Of a stretch of DNA of 64,000 nucleotides, positions 43,037-51,348 are shown piece by piece. The translations under genes and the position numbers were made by a program. The stretch is from assembly GCA_021604805.1 (NCBI GenBank), contig BQJR01000002.1, forward strand, positions 704,665 to 768,664, in the 5' to 3' direction. The notes beneath the pieces are model-generated. The model was not told the origin of the DNA and made no database searches. It saw nothing but the letters and a program-made list of their open reading frames with translations. The DNA is from Planctomycetota bacterium (lineage in GTDB: Bacteria > Planctomycetota > B15-G4). Every line of letters starts with the position of its first letter. The first letter of the stretch is position 1.

Positions 43037-44461
43037 TCAGCCGTCGAAGTACATCTCGAACTCGAGCGGGTGCGGGCGCACCTTCATCTTGAGCACCTCT
43101 TCGCGCTTCATGGCGAGGTAGCTGCGGATGAAGTCCTCGTCGAAGACGTCGCCGCGCAGCAGGAACTCGTGGTCGGCCTCGAGCGCGGCCAGCGCCGCTT
43201 CGAGCGAGGTCGGCGCGTCGGGCACGTTGGCCAGCTCTTCCGGCGGCAAGTCGTAGATGTTCTTGTCCATCGGCTCGCCGGGGTCGATGCGGTTCTGGAT
43301 GCCGTCGAGCGCCGCCATGCAGATCGCGGAGAACGTGAGGTAGCCGTTCGCCAACGGGTCGGGGCAGCGGAACTCGAAGCGCTTACTGGCCGGGCTGCTC
43401 GAGAACATCGGGATGCGCACGGCCGCGCTGCGGTTGCTGCTGCTGTAGGCCAGCTTGATCGGCGCCTCGAAGTGCGGCACCAAGCGCTTGTAGCTGTTCG
43501 TGCTCGGGTTGCTGATCGCGATGATCGCGTGAGCGTGACGCAGCAAGCCGCCGATGGCCCACTTGCCCATGTCGGAGAAGCCGGCGTAGCCGTCGCCGGC
43601 GAACAGGTTCTTGCCGTCTTTCCAGATCGACATGTGGCAGTGCATGCCGGAACCGTTGTCGCCGAAGAGCGGCTTGGGCATGAAGGTCGCGGTCTTGCCC
43701 GCGGCCACGGCAGTGTTCTTCACCACGTGTTTGAACCACTGCAGCTTGTCGCCCATGGCGAGCAGCGAGTCGAACTTCATGTCGATCTCGCACTGGCCGG
43801 CCGTGCCGACTTCGTGGTGACTGGCTTCGGTCTCGATGCCCAATCTCTCGAGCGTCATGAGCATGTCGGAGCGCATGTCTTGCAGCTGGTCGATCGGCGG
43901 CACGGGGATGTAGCCGCCCTTCGACTTGGGCCGGTAGCCGCTGTTCGGAGCTTCCTCACCGCTCTTCCAGAAGCCTTCGTCGGAGTCGATCAGGTAGTAC
44001 GACGACCACGGGTCGTTGCTGAAGCTGATCGAGTCGAAGATGAAGAACTCGGCTTCGGGGCCGAAGAACGCCGTCTCGCCGATGCCGGTGGAGCGCAGGT
44101 ATTGCTCGCAGCGACGCGCCACGCCGCGCGGGTCGCGCGTGTACTCCTCCTTCGTGATCGGGTCGACCACGTTGCCGATGAGCACGAGCGTCTTGCGTTC
44201 GTAGAACGGTTCCACGAGTGCGGTGCTCGGGTCGGGCACCACGATCATGTCGCTCTGATCGATCGTCTTCCAACCGCGGATCGAGCTGCCGTCGAATCCG
44301 AAACCATCTTGGAAGGTGGACTCTTCGATGCGGTGACTCGGCACGGTGAAGTGTTGCCACTGCCCGTACAGATCGCAGAAACGGATGTCGACGAGATCGA
44401 TGTCTTCCGACTTGATCTTCTCGATGACCTGCTGGGGGCTCATGCCTCCGGTGGTTCCCAC
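43037..44461 (-). CDS. glnA: Type I glutamine synthetase
   Basis: GlnA makes glutamine from glutamate, ammonia and ATP, the main nitrogen-assimilation step. The 474-residue protein has FDGSSIRGW, FFGPEAEFFIF with metal-binding Glu residues, NGSGMHCHMSIWKDG and RSAAVRIP. The adenylylation site Tyr is present in DKNIYDLPPEE (near residue 400), so the enzyme should be under covalent control. The GTG start at 44461 has GGAG six bases upstream; an ATG at 44443 with GGAGG is an alternative. It follows an atypical PII gene by 79 nt. Confidence 0.95.
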   Translation of the reverse strand: MGTTGGMSPQQVIEKIKSEDIDLVDIRFCDLYGQWQHFTVPSHRIEESTFQDGFGFDGSSIRGWKTIDQSDMIVVPDPSTALVEPFYERKTLVLIGNVVDPITKEEYTRDPRGVARRCEQYLRSTGIGETAFFGPEAEFFIFDSISFSNDPWSSYYLIDSDEGFWKSGEEAPNSGYRPKSKGGYIPVPPIDQLQDMRSDMLMTLERLGIETEASHHEVGTAGQCEIDMKFDSLLAMGDKLQWFKHVVKNTAVAAGKTATFMPKPLFGDNGSGMHCHMSIWKDGKNLFAGDGYAGFSDMGKWAIGGLLRHAHAIIAISNPSTNSYKRLVPHFEAPIKLAYSSSNRSAAVRIPMFSSSPASKRFEFRCPDPLANGYLTFSAICMAALDGIQNRIDPGEPMDKNIYDLPPEELANVPDAPTSLEAALAALEADHEFLLRGDVFDEDFIRSYLAMKREEVLKMKVRPHPLEFEMYFDG

Positions 44462-44489
44462 TTGGGTCTCCTCAGTGCGGCTCGGGGTT

Positions 44490-44542
44490 GTTGAAGTGCT
44501 TCTCGGGCTGGTTGGAGTGCTGCTCGGTCTGGTTGAGTTCTC
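44490..44542. repeat. 21-nt imperfect tandem repeat in the PII-glnA spacer
   Basis: Two 21-nt units (44490-44510 and 44511-44531) differ at only three positions, and a partial third unit follows to 44542. The repeat fills most of the gap between the PII stop and the glnA start. Its function is unknown. Confidence 0.6.
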
Positions 44543-44849
44543 AGATTGCTTCGGGGCCGGTTTCACCGGTGCGAATGCGAATCACGTCGTGCAGTTCCCA
44601 GGTGAAGATGCGGCCGCGGTCGCCGCCGGCCTGTTCGATGGCGGCGATGGCGCGCGCGACGAAGTCGTCGTTCACACCAACCTCGATGCGCACCATGGGT
44701 TCGGGTGAAACTTGTTCGTCGGCCAAGCTGGCCATGTCGCTCACGCCGTGCACCTCGCTCACCGTCATGCGGTGGATCTCGGCCTCGGCGAGCAGCGCGG
44801 TCACCGCCTGCAGTCGGTCGGGTTCGAGGATCGCTTGGACGATGCGCAT
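44541..44849 (-). CDS. PII-like nitrogen regulatory protein with shortened T-loop
   Basis: The 102-residue protein has the PII core (TVSEVHGV; ends DVIRIRTGETGPEAI, matching the conserved C-terminal IRIRTGE). It is about ten residues shorter than classical PII. In place of the T-loop with its uridylylated Tyr (GRQKGHTEIYRGAEY in the classical form) it has SDMASLADEQVSPE, with no Tyr. The B-loop also lacks the usual TGKIGDGKI, reading GGDRGRIF. It may sense ligands without uridylylation. It precedes glnA on the same strand, the usual PII setting. Confidence 0.82.
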   Translation of the reverse strand: MRIVQAILEPDRLQAVTALLAEAEIHRMTVSEVHGVSDMASLADEQVSPEPMVRIEVGVNDDFVARAIAAIEQAGGDRGRIFTWELHDVIRIRTGETGPEAI

Positions 44850-45238
44850 GGTGTCGCGACGGAGCTCTTCGCCTCGCGTGGCCCGCGCCGGGTTGTTCCC
44901 AGTCCGTCGCCCACGAGGTCTGGGGCCGAAGGGTATCCGTGAGCCGGTGGGCGATGAAGCCCGCAGACGGGAAAGTGTGCGGCGAGCCGCGAGAGGGGCG
45001 TGGCGCAGGCGCTCTGAGGCTGCGGCGTGCGAGCGAGGTCGCGCCGGAACGGGCGGGCGTGGAGGCGCGCGGGGCGCGGCCGGTGCCGTCGATCCGTGGC
45101 CTGCGGGCCGGAATCGGGGCGCAACCTGCGCACTTGCGGCGTGTTTCTCGCGAGAGAAGCGTCACTTTCGCTCGGCTGCACGTCTTGAAGATGGAGTGAA
45201 GGCGCCTGCCCACTCCGGGCGAGACACTGGAGATCGCG
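44850..45238. other. Intergenic region between PII gene and small membrane-protein gene
   Basis: This 389-nt gap separates the divergent PII and small membrane-protein genes. It contains a short palindrome (TTCTCGCGAGAGAA). I found no sigma-54 type TGGCAC/TTGC pair upstream of the PII gene, no tRNA, and no convincing further frame. Confidence 0.3.
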
Positions 45239-45346
45239 ATGCCAACCGTCACGAATGAGCTGTCCATGCGCTGGGTGTTCGCGAGCCTGACGTTGCTGGC
45301 CTTGGCCGTCACGCTCACGCTGTTCCGCGGCATGGGACCTGCCTGA
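45239..45346 (+). CDS. 35-residue single-pass membrane peptide
   Basis: A short frame starts at an ATG with GGAG six bases upstream and encodes one strongly hydrophobic helix (WVFASLTLLALAVTLTLF) with charged residues before and after it. The ribosome-binding site and the single clean transmembrane segment argue for a real small protein. It lies 98 nt upstream of mutS. The function is unknown. Confidence 0.5.
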   Translation: MPTVTNELSMRWVFASLTLLALAVTLTLFRGMGPA

Positions 45347-45444
45347 AACCCGTTCGAGCGCCGTGGCGCGGCGAGGAGCGCGTCGCGGCGCTCGCCGGGA
45401 TTCTGAGCGGGGTGCGCGCGCTGACCGCTAGAATCGCGGCCCAC

Positions 45445-48357
45445 GTGAGCACCCCCGACTCCACACCTTGGCTGTTTCCCGCGTCGAACTCCTCGAAACA
45501 GGGGGAGGCCGCGCCGTCGAAGGCTGCCGCGAAGCGCGAGGCCGAGCCCAAGTCTGAGCTCGAGGCGGAGGCGGAAGCGGAAGCCGAGCCCGAGCCCGAG
45601 GCGGAGGCGGAGGCGGAGGCGGCGGCCGAGATCGTTGCGGAGCCGGAGCCGCGGGCCGAAGCGGCAGCGCAAAAAGCGGCGCGGGCAGAACGGCCCGCCG
45701 CGAAGCGGAAGGCGCGTCGCGGGAAGCCGGCCAACCCGCGCGCGAAGTCCGGCGACACGCCGATGATGCAGCAGTTCCACGCCGCCAAGGCCGAGGTCGG
45801 AGACGCGCTGCTGTTCTTCCGCATGGGCGACTTCTACGAACTCTTCGGCGACGACGCCAAGGTCGCCGCGCGTGTGCTCGGCATCACGCTCACCTCGCGC
45901 TCCAAGGGCAGCGGCGCGATGCCCATGGCCGGCGTGCCCGTGAAAGCCTACGAGCGCCACCTGCAAACGCTCATTCGCGCCGGCCATCGCGTGGCGCTCT
46001 GCGACCAAGTTCAGGATCCGCGCGAAGCCAAAGGCATCGTGGACCGTCGCGTCACGCGCATCATCACCGCGGGCACGATCTTCGAAGACGACCTGCTCGA
46101 CCAACGCGCGAGCAACTTCCTGCTCGGCGTCCAGGTGCAGGGCGACGAAGCCGGCCTGGCCTGGCTCGACGTGAGCACCGGCCACTTCCGCGTGGCCGTG
46201 GTGCCGCGCGAACGCCTGGGTGACGAAGTCTCGCGCTTGGATCCCGCCGAAGTGCTCGTGCCCGAAGGCGACGACGGCCGCCCCGGCGCCCCCGCCGATG
46301 AGTTGAAGTTGGTCACCAACGCGCCGCTCGTGCCCGCGCCCGCGTGGAGCTTCGGCAGCTCGAACGCGCTGCAAGCACTCACGCGCGCGCTCGGTGTGGC
46401 CACACTCGAAGGCTTCGGTGTCGACGAGAACTGGCCCTGCGTGGGCGCCGCCGGCGCCTTGCTCGACTACGTGGAACACACGCAACGCGGCACCACAGCG
46501 CCCGTGTCAGGCCTCTCGGTGCACGACCCGAACGCGCGCGCCGGACTCGATCGCGCTACGCGCTCCTGCCTGGAAATCCTGGCCACGCAGCGCGAAGGGC
46601 GTCGCGAGGGCTCGCTGCTCTCGGTGATGGACGGCACGCGCACGGGCATGGGCGCGCGTCGCTTGCGCGAGTGGCTCGTGGCTCCGTTGATCAACACGGC
46701 CGCGATCGAACGACGTCAATCGGCGGTGGCCGAGCTCGTGGCGCAACCCAAGGTGCTCGACCGCCTGGTGAGCGTGCTCGACGACTTGCCCGACATCGAA
46801 CGCATCGCCACGCGCCTGCTCGCGGGGCGCGCGTCACCACGCGACCTGGCGGCGCTGCGCGCTGGGCTCGCGGCGGTGCCCGAGTTGCGCGACACGCTCA
46901 CGAGTTGCGCCAGCGAAGCACTCGCGCAAGCCGCGTCGGAACTCGAGCCGCTGCCCGAGTTGCTCGACGTGTTGCAGCGCGGCCTCGCCGAACAACCCGC
47001 CGCCACGCTCTCCGAAGGCGGACTCATCGCGCCCGGTTGGCACGCCGAACTCGACGAGTTGCGTCGGCTGCGGAGCAACGGCGCCGAGGAGGTCGCGCGC
47101 TTCCAAGCCAACGAAGCCGCGCGCCTCGGCATCCCGTCGCTCAAGGTCGCCTACAACAAGGTGTTCGGTTACTACGTGGAGATCACGCACGTGCAGGCCG
47201 CGGGCAAGACGCTGCCCGACACCTACATGCGCAAGCAGACGCTGACCTCCGCCGAGCGCTACATCACGCCCGAGCTCAAGGAGCTCGAGACCTCGATCCT
47301 CACCGCCGAAGAGCGCGGGCGCACTCTCGAGGCGCAACTCTTCGGCGAGCTGCGTGACCGCGCCGCGCAAGACGCCGAAGTCATCCGCGGGCTCGCACGT
47401 TCCGTCGCCGGGGTCGACGTGTTGGCTGGCTTCGCGCGACTGGCTCGCGAGCGCGCCTGGGTGCGCCCCGAGATCGACGACGGCCCGCGCATCGAGATCC
47501 ACGCAGGTCGTCACCCCGTGCTCGACGTGCTCATGCGCGCCGGCGATTTCGTGCCCAACGACGTGCTGCTCGATCGCGACGAAGCGCGCCTGGTGCTGAT
47601 CACCGGCCCGAACATGGCGGGTAAGTCCACATTCATCCGCCAGGTCGCGCTGCTGACCCTGCTCGCGCAATGCGGCTCCTTCGTGCCGGCGAGCAGCGCG
47701 CGCATCGGTGTGGTGGATCGCATCTTCACGCGCGTGGGTGCGGCCGACGACCTGTCGAGCGGACAGTCCACCTTCATGGTCGAGATGACGGAGACGGCTG
47801 CGATCCTCAACGGCGCGAGCGAGCGCAGCCTCGTGATCCTCGACGAGGTCGGCCGCGGCACCTCCACCAGCGACGGGCTCTCGCTGGCCTGGGCGATCAG
47901 CGAGTACCTCTACCGCAAGCTCGGCGCGCGCACACTCTTCGCCACGCACTACCACGAGCTCGTGGAGCTGGCGCAGGAGTTCGAGGCGGTGCGCAACGTG
48001 AACGTGGCCGTGCGCGAGTGGGGCGACGAGATCGTCTTCCAGCACAAGATCGTGCCCGGCGGCACCGACCGCAGCTACGGCTTGCACGTGGCGCGCCTCG
48101 CGGGCGTGCCGCAACCTGTGATCGAGCGCGCGCGACAGATCCTCGCCGACCTGGAACTCAGCGCGCCCGACCTGCGCCCCGCAGCGGGTCGTTCGGCGGC
48201 CGGCGGGAGTGAGCCGGAAGTGCGGCAGGAACCGCTCTTCCCGAAACCTGTGGCGAGCGTGATCGCCGAGCTGCGCGGGCTCGACCCCGATCAACTCGCC
48301 CCGCTCGACGCACTCCTGCTCGTGAAACGGCTGCAGGAGCGCCTCGGTGACGGCTGA
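45445..48357 (+). CDS. mutS: DNA mismatch repair protein MutS
   Basis: MutS binds mispairs and starts mismatch repair. From the GTG at 45445 the protein is 970 residues, longer than usual because of a roughly 105-residue N-terminal extension rich in Glu and Ala. The family start then follows (TPMMQQFHAAK, FFRMGDFYELFG with the mismatch-contacting Phe). The core has Walker A GPNMAGKSTFIRQ, DEVGRGTSTSDGLSLAW and FATHYHELVE, all intact. The start is uncertain: a TAGAAT (45428-45433) just upstream of the GTG could be a -10, or translation may begin at 45412. Confidence 0.93.
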   Translation: MSTPDSTPWLFPASNSSKQGEAAPSKAAAKREAEPKSELEAEAEAEAEPEPEAEAEAEAAAEIVAEPEPRAEAAAQKAARAERPAAKRKARRGKPANPRAKSGDTPMMQQFHAAKAEVGDALLFFRMGDFYELFGDDAKVAARVLGITLTSRSKGSGAMPMAGVPVKAYERHLQTLIRAGHRVALCDQVQDPREAKGIVDRRVTRIITAGTIFEDDLLDQRASNFLLGVQVQGDEAGLAWLDVSTGHFRVAVVPRERLGDEVSRLDPAEVLVPEGDDGRPGAPADELKLVTNAPLVPAPAWSFGSSNALQALTRALGVATLEGFGVDENWPCVGAAGALLDYVEHTQRGTTAPVSGLSVHDPNARAGLDRATRSCLEILATQREGRREGSLLSVMDGTRTGMGARRLREWLVAPLINTAAIERRQSAVAELVAQPKVLDRLVSVLDDLPDIERIATRLLAGRASPRDLAALRAGLAAVPELRDTLTSCASEALAQAASELEPLPELLDVLQRGLAEQPAATLSEGGLIAPGWHAELDELRRLRSNGAEEVARFQANEAARLGIPSLKVAYNKVFGYYVEITHVQAAGKTLPDTYMRKQTLTSAERYITPELKELETSILTAEERGRTLEAQLFGELRDRAAQDAEVIRGLARSVAGVDVLAGFARLARERAWVRPEIDDGPRIEIHAGRHPVLDVLMRAGDFVPNDVLLDRDEARLVLITGPNMAGKSTFIRQVALLTLLAQCGSFVPASSARIGVVDRIFTRVGAADDLSSGQSTFMVEMTETAAILNGASERSLVILDEVGRGTSTSDGLSLAWAISEYLYRKLGARTLFATHYHELVELAQEFEAVRNVNVAVREWGDEIVFQHKIVPGGTDRSYGLHVARLAGVPQPVIERARQILADLELSAPDLRPAAGRSAAGGSEPEVRQEPLFPKPVASVIAELRGLDPDQLAPLDALLLVKRLQERLGDG
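45561..45632 (+). repeat. GAGGCG-type hexanucleotide repeats in mutS N-terminal extension
   Basis: GAGGCG and GAGCCC-like hexamers are repeated through this stretch and encode alternating Glu-Ala and Glu-Pro. Such repeats can slip during replication, but the hexamer unit would keep the frame. Confidence 0.6.
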
Positions 48358-48368
48358 TCGCTCGCGGC

Positions 48369-48998
48369 TCAGTTCGTCGCGTTCGTGAGTTGCTGCAACT
48401 GTCGGTCGTGCAGGCGCGCGAAGAGCAGCTGCACGAAGAGCGCACCGCCCAACGCGAGGGCCATGTCCCATTGCGTGTCCCAGGCATCACCTTGATGGCC
48501 GAGGAAGGCGGTGCCGGCGTCGGGGTCGGTGAGCAAGGCCGCCCACCATTCGATCAACTCGTAGAGCGCGGAGATCGCGAGCGCGATGGCGCACACGATC
48601 CAGAAGAGCGCGCGTCCGGCGCGCAGTGGTGTGCGGCGCAGCAGCATCTCGCGCGCGAGCAGCGCGGGCGTCACGCCCTGCAGGAAGTGACCGAGGCGAT
48701 CGTAGGGGTTGCGCGACAGGTCGAACTGTTCTTGCACCCAATGACCGAGCGGCACGCGCGCGTAGCTCCAGTGGGCGCCGCCACAGAGAACGAGTGAGAA
48801 GGCCACGCACCAGAACACGGTGAGCGGCGTCCACGGGAAGCGGCGCCAGAGCAACGCCATCAGGCCCATGCCGACGGCGGCGGGAGACGCTTCCATGAGC
48901 CAGATGTCGCGACGCCAGGGCTCCCAACCCGAGAGCAACACCGCGAGCGCGACGATCAGGAAGCCCGCGCGCACTGCGGAGGACGGCGCGCGCGACAC
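48369..48998 (-). CDS. DUF2238 / YjdF-like integral membrane protein
   Basis: The 209-residue protein has about six transmembrane segments and the family sequences YDRLGHFLQGVTPALLAREMLLR and SALYELIEWWAALLTD, plus FLGHQGDAWDTQWDM. Family function is unknown. The GTG at 48998 follows the stop of the RlmI-like gene by one base, so it is translated in the same run. The longer upstream frame looks non-coding. Confidence 0.82.
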   Translation of the reverse strand: MSRAPSSAVRAGFLIVALAVLLSGWEPWRRDIWLMEASPAAVGMGLMALLWRRFPWTPLTVFWCVAFSLVLCGGAHWSYARVPLGHWVQEQFDLSRNPYDRLGHFLQGVTPALLAREMLLRRTPLRAGRALFWIVCAIALAISALYELIEWWAALLTDPDAGTAFLGHQGDAWDTQWDMALALGGALFVQLLFARLHDRQLQQLTNATN

Positions 48999-48999
48999 G

Positions 49000-50280
49000 T
49001 CAGTCGCGCTCCAGCAGCACGACCTTGAGGTAGTCGGACTCGGGGAAACCGAGGCGCACGGGATGGCACGCGGCCGCACCACGACGTGCGAGCACGCGCG
49101 CTTGCACGCGGGCGTCGGAGGCGGCCTCGCCGAGGACGCTCTCGAACTCGGCGGCAGAGAGATGGAACGAGCAGGAGCACGTGAGCAGGCGTCCGCCGGG
49201 TCGCAGCAAGCGCAGCGCGCGCAGGTTGAGCTCGCGATACGCACGCCGGCCGCTGCTGAGCGCCTTGCGCTGCTTCGCGAGCGCTGGTGGATCGAGCACG
49301 ATCGCGTCGAAGAGTTCGCCTTGGTTCACGAGCTCTCGCAAGTGCTCGAAGACGTTCACCTGCAGCGTCGTCACGCGCTCGGACACGCCCGCGAGTTCCG
49401 CGTGACGCGCCGTCTGCGCGAGCGCGTTGGCGCTGGAATCGAGTGCGAGCACGTGGCTGCCGGCGCGCGCGAGTTGCAGCGCGAAGCCGCCGTCGTTGCA
49501 ACAGACATCGAGTGCGCGCCCGACCGGCAACTGCGTGGCGGCCCAGACTTGGTTCTCGCGCTGGTCGAGATAGGTGCCAGTCTTCTGCCCGCTCCACGGT
49601 GCGACCTCGCGCGCGCAACCTGCTTGGTGCCAAATGACGAGTTCTGGGACCTCACCGGCGAGCAGCTGCACGCCCTCGGGCAGCTTCTCCGCGCGACGGA
49701 AGGCGCCGTCGTGACGCGCGAGCACGCCGCGCAGACCGTGCGCGGCCATGAGGTGTTCGGCGAGCTCGGGGAGCGCGCGGTCGGTGGCGAGACAGCCGGC
49801 CTGCACGACCGCGATGTCGGCGTAGCGATCGACGACGAGGCCGGGCAGCCCGTCCGCCTCGCCGTGGACCCAGCGGCAGGCGTCGGGGTTGGTGGGCGCG
49901 TCGGGGTTGGTGGGCGCGTCGGCGGAGGCGGCAGTGTTCGCGGCGGCGGCGCCGGCCGCACTCGCGTGCTTATGAGCGGCGGTGGCGGGTAGCGAGGTGC
50001 GGCGCGCGATGGCGGCATCGAGCGGGGCGCGCCACCAGTCGGCGCGCGCGGGCAGGCGCGGGTCGACGCTGAGCACACGCAGCGCGAGGCGCGAGGCGGA
50101 GTTCCACAACGCGAGACCGCGCGGCACACCGGCGGGGCCTTCGAGACGCACGAGCGTGCCGTCCTCGGCATGGCACTCGGCGACCTTGTTGGCGTGGATC
50201 CAGGGGTGGCCGCGCATGAGCCGCTTCACGCCGGCCCGGTCGAGGACCACGTGGCCGATGCTCATCTCTGTGGTGCTCAC
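49000..50280 (-). CDS. RlmI-like class I SAM-dependent rRNA methyltransferase
   Basis: The 426-residue protein has an N-terminal PUA-like segment (VKRLMRGHPWIHANKV), a middle domain and a Rossmann methyltransferase core: GQKTGTYLDQRENQ, LDVCCNDGGFALQLA, DAIVLDPPALAKQRK and LLTCSCSFHLS. These match the 23S rRNA m5C methyltransferase RlmI and relatives. An Ala/Asn/Pro-rich insert of about 30 residues in the middle is encoded by a perfect 18-nt tandem repeat. The GTG overlaps the dipeptidase stop (GTGA); an ATG five codons later is possible. Confidence 0.9.
   Translation of the reverse strand: MSTTEMSIGHVVLDRAGVKRLMRGHPWIHANKVAECHAEDGTLVRLEGPAGVPRGLALWNSASRLALRVLSVDPRLPARADWWRAPLDAAIARRTSLPATAAHKHASAAGAAAANTAASADAPTNPDAPTNPDACRWVHGEADGLPGLVVDRYADIAVVQAGCLATDRALPELAEHLMAAHGLRGVLARHDGAFRRAEKLPEGVQLLAGEVPELVIWHQAGCAREVAPWSGQKTGTYLDQRENQVWAATQLPVGRALDVCCNDGGFALQLARAGSHVLALDSSANALAQTARHAELAGVSERVTTLQVNVFEHLRELVNQGELFDAIVLDPPALAKQRKALSSGRRAYRELNLRALRLLRPGGRLLTCSCSFHLSAAEFESVLGEAASDARVQARVLARRGAAACHPVRLGFPESDYLKVVLLERD
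49880..49922. repeat. 18-nt perfect tandem repeat within the methyltransferase gene
   Basis: Two identical 18-nt copies (49880-49897 and 49898-49915) and part of a third encode D-A-P-T-N-P repeats in a linker of the RlmI-like protein. The unit keeps the reading frame. Confidence 0.7.
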
Positions 50281-51287
50281 GAACCCTCGAACACGCGCAT
50301 CAGGTTGCCGCCGAGCACGGCGCGAATCGAATCGGGCGCGTGGCCCCGCTCGAGCAAGCCCTCCGTGATGCGCGGCAGTTGCGCGACGTCGTGCATCCCG
50401 ATCGGCGTGGTGGGAATGCCGTCGAAATCGGAACCCAGCCCCACGTGCTCGGCGCCCGCCACGCTGAGGAAGTGCTCGAGGTGCGCGAAGAGATCGCTCA
50501 GTTGAGCCTCGCCCGCGCTCACGAGGAAGGGCGGGTAGAAGTTGAGGCAGGCCACGCCACCTTGCGCGGCGATCGCGCGCAACTGGTCGTCGTCGAGGTT
50601 GCGGGGATGGTCGCGCAGCGCGCGCGCGCAGCTGTGGCTCGCGATGAGCGGGCGGGTGGTGCAGGCCAGCACGTCGTCGAAGGTGCTGCGCGCGGCGTGG
50701 GAGACGTCGACGATCATGTCGAGCTCCTCCATCGCGGCGACGACCTCGCGTCCGCGGGCCGTGAGTCCGCCGTGCGGGCCCGCGTCACCGCAGCCATCGG
50801 CCCACTCGTTGCTGTTGTTCCATGTGAGCGTCATCGTGCGCACACCACGACGCCGGAACTCGAGCAGGTGGTCGAGATCGTTCTCGAGCGCGTGACCGCC
50901 CTCGATCGCGGGCACGATCGCGAGCTTGCCGCCGCCGAGAGCCTCCGCGATCTGCCCGCGTTCGGCGCACAGCGCGATGCGCTCGGGAAAGAGCGCGAGC
51001 TGTCGATCGAGCGTGTCGAGCTGAGCGCGCACCCGCGCCGCTCCCTCAGGCAAGGACTTGGGGCTCACGAAGGCAGTGAGCACCTGCACGTCGAGGACGC
51101 CGCCCGCGCAGCGCTGCAGGTCGAGCTGGCTGCCCTCGAGGCCAACGTCGAGGTCGTAACCCCGATCGGTCATCTCGGTGAGCGTGTCGGCGTGGGCGTC
51201 GAAAACGACCGCGCGGGAGTGCAGGGCCCGCGCGCGCTCGGACACCGCGGGCTGAGAGATGTGTTCGTGAGTTCCGCTCGTCGACAT
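50277..51287 (-). CDS. Membrane-dipeptidase-like zinc peptidase (M19)
   Basis: The 336-residue protein is an amidohydrolase-fold dipeptidase of the M19 family. Zinc-binding residues are visible in DAHADTLTEM, AIEGGHALEND, DVSHAARSTFDDV and IASHSCARALRDHPRN, and the catalytic Asp in GLGSDFDGIP. No signal peptide is seen, so it is probably cytoplasmic. It is followed by the RlmI-like gene through a GTGA overlap and preceded by a 7-bp hairpin. Confidence 0.93.
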   Translation of the reverse strand: MSTSGTHEHISQPAVSERARALHSRAVVFDAHADTLTEMTDRGYDLDVGLEGSQLDLQRCAGGVLDVQVLTAFVSPKSLPEGAARVRAQLDTLDRQLALFPERIALCAERGQIAEALGGGKLAIVPAIEGGHALENDLDHLLEFRRRGVRTMTLTWNNSNEWADGCGDAGPHGGLTARGREVVAAMEELDMIVDVSHAARSTFDDVLACTTRPLIASHSCARALRDHPRNLDDDQLRAIAAQGGVACLNFYPPFLVSAGEAQLSDLFAHLEHFLSVAGAEHVGLGSDFDGIPTTPIGMHDVAQLPRITEGLLERGHAPDSIRAVLGGNLMRVFEGS

Positions 51288-51309
51288 GCGCGCAGTATGG
51301 CGCCTGCGA

Positions 51310-51326
51310 CGACTCGGAACGAGTCG
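51310..51326 (-). terminator. Small hairpin between the HEAT-like gene and the dipeptidase gene
   Basis: A perfect 7-bp stem (CGACTCG / CGAGTCG) with a 3-nt loop lies after the stop of the upstream membrane-protein gene on the minus strand. No T tract follows, so it could be an mRNA end or only a structural element. Confidence 0.4.
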
Positions 51327-51348
51327 GCCTTCGTCGCGCTCGGCGGCC

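Noticed and set aside
44850..45238. Possible tRNA or selC gene in the largest gap
   Set aside because: I saw no GTTCGA-type T-loop flanked by a pairing stem and no acceptor stem; the same search of other gaps found nothing.
49880..49922. Tandem repeats as a CRISPR array
   Set aside because: The copies are contiguous with no spacers and lie inside a coding frame.
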